NCBI RefSeq assembly: GCF_001625305.1
Contig: NW_017802379.1
Location: forward strand, 6,118,198-6,182,197
Reading direction: 5' to 3'
DNA: 64,000 nt
DNA from: Branchiostoma belcheri
Taxonomy: Eukaryota > Chordata > Leptocardii > Amphioxiformes > Branchiostomatidae
A model generated the notes under the pieces. It was not told the DNA's origin and did not search any database. It saw only the letters and a program-made list of their open reading frames with translations. Position 1 is the first letter of the stretch, and each line of letters begins with the position of its first letter. Below, piece by piece: positions 20,688 to 31,015 of the stretch. The translations under genes and the position numbers were made by a program.

Positions 20688-23600
20688 ATGGCTCGTCTGG
20701 TTGCCGTATACCGGGAGGAAGAGTACGAGTTTGACCGAAGACAGATCCCNNNNNNNNNNNNNNNNNNNNNNNNNNNNNNNNNNNNNNNNNNNNNNNNNNN
20801 NNNNNNNNNNNNNNNNNNNNNNNNNNNNNNNNNNNNNNNNNNNNNNNNNNNNNNNNNNNNNNNNNNNNNNNNNNNNNNNNNNNNNNNNNNNNNNNNNNNN
20901 NNNNNNNNNNNNNNNNNNNNNNNNNNNNNNNNNNNNNNNNNNNNNNNNNNNNNNNNNNNNNNNNNNNNNNNNNNNNNNNNNNNNNNNNNNNNNNNNNNNN
21001 NNNNNNNNNNNNNNNNNNNNNNNNNNNNNNNNNNNNNNNNNNNNNNNNNNNNNNNNNNNNNNNNNNNNNNNNNNNNNNNNNNNNNNNNNNNNNNNNNNNN
21101 NNNNNNNNNNNNNNNNNNNNNNNNNNNNNNNNNNNNNNNNNNNNNNNNNNNNNNNNNNNNNNNNNNNNNNNNNNNNNNNNNNNNNNNNNNNNNNNNNNNN
21201 NNNNNNNNNNNNNNNNNNNNNNNNNNNNNNNNNNNNNNNNNNNNNNNNNNNNNNNNNNNNNNNNNNNNNNNNNNNNNNNNNNNNNNNNNNNNNNNNNNNN
21301 NNNNNNNNNNNNNNNNNNNNNNNNNNNNNNNNNNNNNNNNNNNNNNNNNNNNNNNNNNNNNNNNNNNNNNNNNNNNNNNNNNNNNNNNNNNNNNNNNNNN
21401 NNNNNNNNNNNNNNNNNNNNNGAATCCATTGATATGATTCCAAGAAATGGGATTCATCAATCAAACTGTAGCCCCCTGTGTGTGCATACTTGACCTGGCA
21501 CCCACTCAGTGTGACCTCATCTTACTCTGATTTCTCTTGCCAATGTGGTTTGCATTATGTGCCACTCTTTGTAATTTAAGTGCAATTACAAATCATACTC
21601 ACTTATGACCCAGTCTAGAACTCTCGTCTAGATGACAGTATTTTGTTGCTGCAACCAAGGTACCAAGAAAATGAATTTTATCCAAGGAATAACTTTTCGG
21701 CAATACCACTCTTTTTTTTAAAGATATGCATACATGTCTAGAGCTCAAAAGACTTTTTTTTGCAACCAGTGCAGGTAACATTTGAAATAATCTGTACCAG
21801 GCAAATTTTACCTGTACCACTCAGAAGTTAGGAATTGTGGATCATACTAAAACTGTCCAGTAACCACTGTTTGTCATTATTTCTCTTAGACTTCATAATA
21901 TGTATATAATATAAACACAGCACATGGACCAGTGCAGGTTACCTTAGGTACATGTAGACATCAGAAATACCAGCACAGATCCAATTTTACCTGCACTAAC
22001 TTACATGTACATATGCAGGTGGCACTTTGAGCCCTGATGTCTGTTGCTGCTATGAGTCAGTGTGATAGCCCATTTTGGCACAAGTAGTTTTCATCACAGC
22101 TTTTACACCATCCTCTTGAGAGCTTGAAAACTATGACTTCACAGTGGTCGAAATACTTTTTTTCAGCACTCTGCAATATTGCAGAAGAGTCAAAATTTTG
22201 TTCTGCAATTTGGAAATACTTTCTGCAAATACACAAGCCTCCATACTACAATCTTGCAGGTTTATAAGCATGAACTATTGATTAATATGCAAATTAGTGA
22301 AGACAAATGTTTGGAAGTACCAAAAGAAACAAAAGATAGACAAGTCAAGACAAGGTTGATGCAAATTAGTGAAGAAGCTCCTGTTGTTTCAGAATAGGAG
22401 CTTCAGTGTTGTCTGTCCTTGGGGCCAAGAGCGCCAAATCCCAAGTGCCAATTTTTCCTTCTGCAAAATTGCAGATTGTATAAATTTTTCTTCTGCAATC
22501 TTGAAAATCTATCTGCAGATTGCAGACTGCAGACAGGTATTTCGAACACTGCTTCATTTCTTTGGATGGTCAGCTCTTTTGAAAAGAACGTATTTTAATG
22601 ACCCTCATGATGTTCAGGGGTATAAAATGGCTTTTTGTCAGAAAGGGCTGATGTAGGCACTCAAGCCTTTGTTGAAGAGGGCCGTGTGAGAAGAGCTTGA
22701 AAACCTAAATCCAAGCCAGAACATTGGACTGTGTGAATAAAGAAGTGCATCAATTTTGTTTGACCTGTAGCACATCATGCTAGCAAGTAGACCCTAGAAG
22801 AATAACAACTGAGAAGTCTCAATCTTGCACAAGGAAAAGAGTAAAATTGTTTTATGCGCAATCAACTAGCACATGTACGTAAACATAGTCTGTCTTAAAC
22901 CTGGACCTGATCTTGTTTAATTGCTTGGCATTAAGTAATCTCTTGGTTTCTAGGGTCGTTATGCTTATACTTGGCAGTTATCGTACGGTTGGTGACATTT
23001 GGTTAGACTTGGCCTGCAGTCAAAGTGTCAAAATCAAATTATAACTGGCTGTGTTTTCATCCAGCTGAGCCCTAGAATTTGTTTTTTTCATGGACAGATT
23101 TCTTCGCATTTAGCGCAATCCTTTGTTGCTTTTTACGTATCTATAGTATAAAGGTCAGATGTGCACAAAACACTTGATTGACACTGACCCCTTGTTTTGC
23201 AGATGGTGATGGAGTTCCAGGATGGAGGATTTAGTATGGACTACCACAACGTCAAGCAAAAGGAGTTAGACAGCTTTCACCAGGTCTGTGTGTCTTTGAT
23301 TAAATCATTGATGTAAGAGTAAATTCAATTTGACAGTGAATGCATATGGTAAGATAGGCTTGTAGCTAGTGCAAGACAGATGACACAAGTGCACATGTAG
23401 GATGTTTGTAATTCAGTCCTAGGTGTGTTGCTCACAAGTCTAGCTTGCATTCAACTTGAAAGGGTAACTTGTAGTCTTTTGATTTGATGTTGTAAGACAT
23501 CATCTGCTCAATGTTCACTACTGGATCTGTTCATTTACTTTCTGGTCATAACCACTGAGTCACTTTTCAGTGAGCTAAACTGGATTGAGATTCATTTTGA

Positions 23601-26600
23601 TCCTCACAATATGTTGACATGTTGCCCACTGTTAGAAGCTGGATGTGCTGTCCAAGGATGAGCTGGCCGTGGAGCTCATGGTGACCAGCAAACAGCTGTT
23701 CCGAGCGCTGTCCCAGCTTGTGCCGTGTGTGGGCTGTCGGAGAAGGTTGGCGTCTTTTTCCTTGTTGTGAACATTTCATGTTGGCATGTACACAAATAAC
23801 AGTACTCGTGCTGTTGCACTATGCTGTAATTTAGAATGACAACTTGCAATGGTGTGCTGCTCTTGTTTTAGCATCCTCCCTCACACTCTGACTTAATTTA
23901 ACAAAATTTGTTCCGTTTGCAGCGTGGAGAGGCTGTTTAACCAGCTGGTGGAGTCTGGTCACCCTGCCATTGAGCCTCTGATCGTCACCCCCCACTCTGT
24001 ACTGTCCATCAAACATGCCTACCTGTTCGACCCGCGGTCCGTCTACACTCTCTTCTACGTGCACGGGTAAGTCAACACCTGGTGTTCTGTAGTCTTTCTT
24101 TATTTAGGAAGAGTTGATATCTACACAACTAAATCTATTGAACTATATGCCATACTACTTAGAGATACTTTAGCATGATCAGTGGCATTTAAATTAGCTG
24201 CTTGTCATAACCTTACTTAAAAGCACCTGTGACCTCTTTTGAGTGAAAAGAAGCTCTAAAAAAGATAATTTATGATCCATTTTGTGATCCATGTGTTCTC
24301 TGATCTAGGTATATAATGTGAGGATTTCTTTACTTTTCTTGTAGGTCCAGGCTCCAAGACGTGATGGAATCCATCCCGAAGAGCAGCAAGAAGAACAACC
24401 GCTGCCTGCTGCACTCCTTGGACACCCACAAGGCCAAGCTGACTGGGTACGCCCCACCCCCCTCCCCCCTTAGCCATAACACGTTCTGTGCCAAAAGGCC
24501 ATCTTGGCAGGGAGAATGTTACACATGCTGGACATTTGTTGGCTTATTGGTAAAGGTCGTCCGGTTTTGAGGCCATAGGGGCAGTGGGTTGTTAAACTAA
24601 TGTATCTAGGGCAGTGTTGGAAAGCAGAGCCCATCCCTCTCCTCCCACTGCCTTTTGCCTTGCTAACTGAAGTTAGGTGCCCATTTTACACTTGGATGGC
24701 ATGAGGAAAGTCATTTTAAAGTGCCCTTCCTAAGGACAGCCAGAAATGCAAGGAATCAAACCCATGACCTCTTAATCTCATGTCACCTTAGCCACTCCTC
24801 CATTCAACATGGCGTTGTGTGGCGTAATGGTAGGGCATTTGGCCCGAAACCCATGGGTTCCACTTACATGCCCCAACATTGTGCCCTTAGGAAAGACACT
24901 TTGCACAACCTTCTCCCAACATGGTAGTTACTGCAGATTTCTCAGCAGATGGGCATTATTGGAAGAAGAACGTCACTATAAGTTTTGTTGGTTGTTGACT
25001 GATTGTGATCCTTTCTCCAGGAGCTGGATTGACGTGTGGGAGTTGTTGTCGCAGGACTGTCGGGACGAGGTGGTGCTGATCAACTGTGAGAGCCTACTGG
25101 AGACTATGGAGACCTACCTCAGGAAGCACAGGTAAACAAGGACATCCCTCACTACAAAAACTTTTTGAGGGTGCCTTTTGAAACCAGGCTCTGGACAGTC
25201 CAATGATTGGGTTTCAAAGGAGTTGACCAGTTCTTCTTCCTGGAAGACTTTTAAACCAGGTTTAGGCAAACACGATTAAAAAAACCTAACACACTTACCA
25301 AGAAAAGAGTTTCGATGACTCAATGTGCTTGGCTAAAAACCTGAGCTGTAGCAAAGCTGCATTGCACTAGTAGCTACTTGAAAAAGCATCATGCTTCACC
25401 GCAGTTGAGGTCTTGCGGATGGCAAAAGAAGAAGGAAAAGAAAGGTTATGCAACATAAGGAGCATTGCCTACCACTTACTTGTTCCTTGACTGGATGTGG
25501 TCTGCAGTTTGGAATATCTTTATCCCGTACAACCATGAAAAAAATCTTTGTCGTTTTCCAGGTTCTGTACAGAGTGCAAGTCGAAGGTACTGCGTGCCTA
25601 CAGCCTGCTGACTGGTGACATTGACTCCACCAATGAGAAGGGCTACTGCGCCACGCTATACGAGGGCCTGCGCTGCTGTCCCCACGAGAGACACATCCAC
25701 GTGTCGGGCGAGACCGACTTCATCGCTCACCTCATCGGCAGAGCTGAGCCCGAGCTGGCAGGAAGGTTGGTTAAATTTTCAAAGTCGAGAAGGCATGCTG
25801 ATAAAGAAAGCCTTAGTATCATGTTGGAAAAGAAATTGTTAGTCAGGGACTAAGGGAAACTGAAAAACCAATTGTGTAAACTGTCGTCTATCTGGTCTTA
25901 AGTTTTCTGATGTCTTATTTTAGAGGTGGGTTTAAGGACAACTCTGTTGGTCTGCTTTGAACAACATCCTCTCTGCAAGGTAACAGAAGACCTGGAAAAC
26001 CATGTCTTCTGTGTTATGCCAGTTATAATAAAAAAGAGTATAGATAATTGCATGTTACTAACAGGGTATGAAATACCAACCCATAAGCAAAAGGTAAAAT
26101 TTTGGAACCTACTATTCTGAAGAGAAAGAAAATCTTACTATTCGCATTACCAATTTTTTTTGGACTAATCTTATGGAAGGTTGTACAAAATTGCAGGTAT
26201 TTCGTACCCTGACTTGTCTTTTTTCCATAGAAGATGGCCACATTGGATCATCCCATGTTGAGGAAAGTCTGCCAGGCTTTAATGCATGAGGAAACAAACA
26301 TTTCTGGTGAAAAAGAGGGGGCATTTTGTTACCAACCCACTGACGTTGTTATTAAACCCTTTACCAAACGGTAGATTCTCTTCCAGCCGCCGGGAGCGCC
26401 ACGCCAAGACGATCGACATCGCGCAGGAGGAGGTTCTGACGTGCCTGGGGATCCACCTGTACGAGAGGCTGCACCGCATCTGGCAGAAGCTCCGCGCCGA
26501 GGAGCAGACCTGGGAGATGCTATTCTACGTAGGGGTGGACACCCTACGCAAGAGCTTTGAGGTGTGTGTGACCGGAGACTTCTCTATTCCATTACAGTGT

Positions 26601-29600
26601 ATTTCGTAATGATATGTGCAGGGCTCAAAATATTTGTTACAATTTTGTGCACCCAAAATTGGAGCTGTTCACCTAACTTTTGTCTGTGGATGCACCAAGA
26701 TATCTGTGTAGGGCTATGTACTATTGTACCTAGTTAGTATACAGCATGTTCTTGACATTTAAGCATCAGAAAAGTAATAAAACCTTGCTTTACTTAACAT
26801 TTTGAAGTTAGCTATGAAATTTGAGTTTATGGCAGTTTTGTCAAAGCTTGTATTCGTGTTTGGTTAGGTGACATTTTACATTGTACCTTGTTTTATGTTG
26901 TGCACCCGATTGTTTTTTTTTTTTGTGCACCTCAAGTTAAAATTTCAACACAAGTATTTTTCTTCTTTTCTCCCCAGATGGCAGTGGAACAGAAGCAGGG
27001 CTTCACCCAGCTGGAGCAGCTGTGTCTGGAGATCAAGGAGGAGGAGCGCGCCCGCGAGCTCAAGCAGGAGAAGAAACGTCTCAAGCGCAAGAAACGCAAG
27101 AACAAGAACGCCACCGGGGAACGGGACGAGAAGGCCGAGGACAAGGTGACTTGTACTGGGGAGGAGGAGAAGGAGAACTGCAAGGTAGGGGAACCTGTAT
27201 GTAGGAGACACCTTGCAGGTGTCACGCAAACTGCAGGTGTTGCAAACTCTAGAAGATGGATTTAAAAAAGGAGAGCTGCTGAAAGTAGCATTACATTGCA
27301 ATAAGAGCATAAATGACCCTCAATGATAGCATTAGAAGATTTGCTTTAGGAGGCACTGGGACATGCATTCCGGTGTTCTTCAGGAGTTAGGTACACAAAG
27401 TATGCTTTGTTTTCTCAAATCACTGTTTCATTTATATCTTGAGCTCTGAAAACAATGGGCTAAGTATTTCCACGTTGACCCACTGACTGCTATGTTCCTC
27501 CCCTTCAGTGTAATGATGTGGATGGGAACACTAGTTGCACTGCCAATGGCTTCAGTGCAACCTACGACCTTCCGAGTGACGACGACGTGGCGGCCTCCAC
27601 GTGTTCCTGCCCGTCCACGCGCCTCCACCCGCCCTCTTCCAAGGGAAACTCGTGTAGAAGCTATCGCAGCGACTGCGGCTACTCGAGTGGGGTGGAGGGC
27701 AGCGAGAGTCTGAGCGGACACAGTTCCAGAGACGGGTCGGACATCGCGTGTTCTGAAGGCATCTGTAACCATGGGTCCATAGGTCAGTTGTGTTTGCCTG
27801 TTTCTTCTGTGTCAGTCTTCTCTCAGTATATTTGCAAGGCTATCACAAGTATCAGTGCTCAACATTCATGTAGTACTAAGCATAGACCGAGAGACCTAAC
27901 CGAGGGCCTTCATGGGGGGTAGTGATTACATATTATGCAAAATTCTTGCTGCCAATTACGAATTACTTTAAAGTCTCAGAGCTGAATATGAACAACTACG
28001 GCTAAAGGACTGATTACAAATTACGATGATTTTGGGTGGCTGCCTACGGATTATGAAGACTAAAAAGACTTGATTACACCGTACAAAAAAGGGCATGCAG
28101 GCCCTCCTAACTATGTTCTGATGATACTCTATCCAGGTGACATCAGTGGAGAGCCGTGTAGTCACTGTGAGGAGTTAGACGATCCCGGCTGTAGCGACTG
28201 TCAGTCCAACTCCAGCTCCGGATCCTCCCCAACCTCCAAGGTCGCCAGTAAGAAAGCTCAGGGCAAGAAGGCAAAGAAGAAAGCAAGTGAAAAGGTAAAG
28301 AGAGTCTGTCACAATTGGCACCACTGTATAGAAGACAGGAATTTTTCATTGTGCTTGTCAACAAAAGCTTGACCAAGTTCCATTATAGTGGGTCAAGCTT
28401 GGCGAAGTTCCATTATAGAAGGTTAGACATCCATATAAACAGTACTCAAGTCAAGTCAAGTCAAAGCCTTTATTTTCCTTCGAATGCTTGTTCGGCGCAA
28501 GGCCGCTTTTCAACAAGGTCGAAGTTGAGGGGAGGGGTCACGGATAAGAACCAAATCAATACAAACATAAATAATAAGTAATTAAATCAATACAATAAGT
28601 AAATAAATAAGTTCACAAATAAATCATTAGGTTCGTAGCCAATTCAAGTCCATGGTGAGTCCCAGTTATGTCTGTTCCATAAGTGACTTGAAGGTATGGA
28701 TGGATGGTGCTGCCCTAATGTAGGGCTGGATGTTATTCCATACCACTGAGCCGGAGTAAGCCAAGCTTCTTCTGTAAGCTTCCAAGTGCGGCCTCGGAGG
28801 GATGAGACAGTCAGTAGAAGCTGATCTGGTATTCCGTGCCACTTCATCCCTTCTCAGGCTGAAGACTCGTCTCATGTATGGTGGTAGTGCATTTCTCAAG
28901 GCCTTATACACCAGCAGAGCTTTTTGCTGTTGATGTATAGTCTTCACAGTCTTCCAACCAAGGCGCGATAGGATTTCTACTGATGGTGTTCTATATGGAG
29001 CTTTCAGAATAAGTTTTCCCACCCGGTTTTGGATTCTTTGCAGCTTGTCGTACTGCACCAAAATCGCTCCATCCCTCACTCAGAAATAATTCAAAGTCTA
29101 CCGCTACTGGATAAATTACGGATATTACTTACGGACATTTTGAGTGACATCCATGCCTTCTTCAGTTCTGTTAGTTCATTTTACTGACTCCGAACAGTGA
29201 TGGGTGTCATTCAAAACAGAAGTACTCTCCGTGATTTATCAAGTTTGAATCATCTATGAGTATGTTGTTTGTATTGTACCAAACCATCGTCTTTTAGCCA
29301 GTAGATGAGTGGCTTCTGGATAAGCTAAAATGTGGTCCCTAAAAATTAAATTATTTCTTTTTTTTCTTCAGAAATCTGGTGAAAGTAAGGCAGGACAGGG
29401 CCTGGTGAATGGGGAGAGAAGGATGCCACCTCCCTCCTCTGCTCCTCCTGCTTCCTTGGGCTGGCAGAGCAGTCTACAGGACATGCTAGAGGTACAGCAC
29501 TACACTCTGAAATGCTCTCGCAATCTTCATGTCTTTAAGTAGCTTTGCCCCCTATATACCCATAGAGACCTTTTTTTCCTGGGACATGAAACTAGATACC

Positions 29601-30033
29601 CTGATGTACACTTCAAAAAAGGCTAAGCCCACGTCAAGAGCTGACTGCTAGCCTCTTGATCTCAGAGAATTAGGTCAGCACAATCGTAAAAGACAATTTG
29701 TGAAAAGGTTGTATTTTGTTTGAAGGATCATTTGAAATCTCCTGATTTCAGTGTTCAACAGAGGATTTCACGGTTATGAAAATGTCATAAAGGGAATCCT
29801 GTGATTCATACATAATGTATGAAAATTTATTGTTGCTTCTTCCACAGGAGTCTTGTCCATCAGAAGACGAAGACTTCATCTCAGAAGAGGACATCCAGCT
29901 CTTTAAAGCCAACCAGAAGCACCTGGACAAAGAGCGGGAAAAGTTGCGGGAAACACTGCGGAAAAGATTTGACAGCTTCCAGCGTCGAGAGTTGGGGGGC
30001 AAAGCCTGCTCCGAGAACGCCTCGGCAAAATAG
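20688..30033 (+). CDS. GGNBP2: Gametogenetin-binding protein 2 (13+ exons; first exon runs into a gap)
   Basis: In vertebrates this conserved protein binds gametogenetin and is needed for spermatogenesis and trophoblast regulation. Its biochemical role is unclear. Exon 1 starts at ATG 20688 (MARLVAVYREEEYEFDRRQI, close to human) and enters the gap at 20750. Later exons: 23203-23283, 23636-23745, 23923-24066, 24345-24446, 25021-25131, 25562-25765, 26387-26561, 26978-27184, 27509-27782, 28137-28294, 29372-29491 and 29848-30033, giving 623 codons plus stop. Highly conserved blocks include SQLVPCVGCRRSVERLF, RKHRFCTECKSKVLRAY, LRCCPHERHIHV and RRERHAKTIDIAQEEVLTCL. A Lys-rich coiled segment follows, then a Cys/Ser-rich region with CSEGICNH. 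The C-terminal EDEDFISEEDIQLF motif closes the protein. About eight codons of exon 1 are probably hidden in the gap. Human GGNBP2 is about 697 aa and this one should be about 650. Confidence 0.93.
20750..21421. other. Assembly gap (672 N)
   Basis: This is a run of undetermined bases that cuts GGNBP2 exon 1 after the codons for ...RRQIP. By comparison with the human protein, the rest of exon 1 (roughly eight codons) and its donor should lie within it. Open frames spanning the Ns are artefacts. Confidence 0.99.
21739..22036. mobile_element. TIR element, CAGGGCTC-type ends, 5-bp target duplication ATGTC
   Basis: The left end TAGAGCTCAAAAG and right end (reverse complement CAGGGCTCAAAGTG) form an imperfect inverted repeat. 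ATGTC flanks both sides (21734-21738 and 22037-22041). The inside is rich in reiterated GTGCAGGTAA / TTACCTGCAC motifs in both orientations. It has no coding capacity. It sits in the first visible GGNBP2 intron, about 100 bp from the next element of the same type. Confidence 0.7.
22142..22551. mobile_element. TIR element, CAGTGNTCGAAATAC ends, 5-bp target duplication CTTCA
   Basis: CAGTGGTCGAAATAC on the left matches the right end (reverse complement CAGTGTTCGAAATAC) with a single mismatch. CTTCA flanks both sides (22137-22141 and 22552-22556). The interior carries many TTCTGCAA / TTGCAGA repeats concentrated near both ends, like subterminal transposase-binding repeats. It is 410 bp with no transposase frame. 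Its ends resemble those of the element at 57724-58036. Confidence 0.8.
24650..24800 (-). repeat. Degraded tRNA-derived SINE copy
   Basis: On the minus strand a B-box-like GGGTTTGATTCC is followed by CCTTAGGAAGGGCACTTTAA and TGACTTTCCTCATGCC. This is the same head-core-tail order as the other copies, but with more changes. It lies just before a second copy in the opposite orientation within the same GGNBP2 intron. Confidence 0.6.
24811..24930 (+). repeat. tRNA-derived SINE copy, plus orientation
   Basis: GTTGTGTGGCGTAATGGTAG (A-box region) is followed by a decayed B box (CATGGGTTCCAC) and the core GTGCCCTTAGGAAAGACACT. The copy is short and lacks the long tail. It ends about 90 bp before the GGNBP2 exon at 25021. 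Confidence 0.65.
26622..26935. repeat. Probable decayed CAGGGCTC-type element
   Basis: CAGGGCTCAAAATATTTG at 26622 matches the end of the inverted-repeat family seen at 21739, 22142 and 57724. Reiterated TGTGCACC motifs follow near 26650, 26910 and 26925. No clean right end or target duplication is visible, so the copy is probably truncated. It lies in a GGNBP2 intron. Confidence 0.4.
28366..28425 (+). repeat. Short direct repeat next to the retrotransposon tail
   Basis: Two copies of AAGTTCCATTATAG, each next to an AAGCTTG block, lie about 31 bp apart immediately before the retrotransposon tail. They may be a local duplication linked to the insertion. No function is apparent. Confidence 0.5.
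28446..29085 (-). mobile_element. 5'-truncated non-LTR retrotransposon (CR1/L2/Jockey-like RT C-terminus)
   Basis: A minus-strand open frame of 137 codons (28666-29079) has the C-terminal signature of CR1/L2/Jockey-type reverse transcriptase proteins. It shows LQRIQNRVGKLILKAPYRTP, an EILSRLGWKTV segment, LPPYMRRVF and a closing VVWNNIQPYIRAAPS. It is followed by a short 3' UTR and a tail of GACTT repeats at 28446-28465. The polymerase core is missing, so the copy is 5'-truncated and immobile. It lies antisense in a GGNBP2 intron. The frame is still open, which suggests a fairly recent insertion. Confidence 0.8.
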
Positions 30034-30990
30034 TTAAAACCTACAAGCACTCGATAACTCAAAAATCCAGTTTCTTACACTTCTAATTTCTTCCTGTCAA
30101 TGCTGCTAGATGCCTACTACAATATTTCCTATGAAATTAAATCTATACTACAGCTTCCTATGCCTGCATTCAAATCAAATCACCTAAAATGGCTATTCAA
30201 CAAGAAATCACTGGGAATGTACATTTTTTCTGAATGGGGATGCTTACTCAGAAAACAGAACCAGAATGTTACAGATATTGGAACATGCACATGCGTAAAA
30301 GAAAGGTTTACATGTGAGATAGGACATTACATTTGTTACAGATGGATAGAGTGAGTGCTACAGCAGGACATGACAGTCTATAGTCTAGAACATAGTAGAA
30401 GAGACCAGGAAATAGGTATTTCACACATGAGCTTTTATCATAGCTAAAAATGCATGCCTTACAAGTCAACCCGCTTCTCTTCCATATTCTATCTGCTATT
30501 GCAAAACCAAAGAATCTGGTGCTGACACACAATTACAACATCTTACTAATAATCAAGGAAAACTGCTTCTGAAAAAAAGTGTCTTCTGCCGTAAACATTA
30601 ACGAAGACCTGGACCAGAGAACTGTCAGGTTTTTCAAAGGAACACTTTGGATAATTGGGTTTGTCCCTTCAGGTGGTGATAAACACAGTAACTGCCTTTA
30701 GAACTGAGCAAAGAAAAGGAAAGTCGTAGATAGCAAAAAGTACAGGACAGTACATTATCACAGTGATGTTTTATGCTGCCTGGTACACCCCTCGTTACAA
30801 TGTGGAATGACCCATAATGCCTCATGTTGGACTGTTCCATGACAGTTGAGGGGTAGTAAGGTTGAAGGTGTTGGGAATTGTGCCAAAGGGCAAAGCATGC
30901 CTTCACCAGGAGGGGCAAAAGACGACAGAGCCCTGCGCTGTTAATTTGGTCCTGGAAAGAAGTTCTAGATACAGAATAACTCACAGAATG

Positions 30991-30996
30991 AATAAA
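30991..30996 (+). terminator. Polyadenylation signal of GGNBP2
   Basis: AATAAA lies about 958 nt after the GGNBP2 stop codon. It is the first canonical signal in that direction. The intervening sequence (30034-30990) is taken as 3' UTR. A 116-codon antisense frame within it is not supported as a gene. Confidence 0.5.
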
Positions 30997-31015
30997 GAAT
31001 TATCAAATACTAAGC

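Noticed and set aside
20487-21464. Long open frames on both strands spanning 20487-21464
   Set aside because: They run through the 672-N gap, so their length is an artefact. Only the first 21 codons from 20688 are supported, as GGNBP2.
30634-30984. 116-codon antisense frame in the GGNBP2 3' UTR
   Set aside because: No family resemblance, no splice context, and it lies within an inferred 3' UTR. Chance is the simplest explanation.
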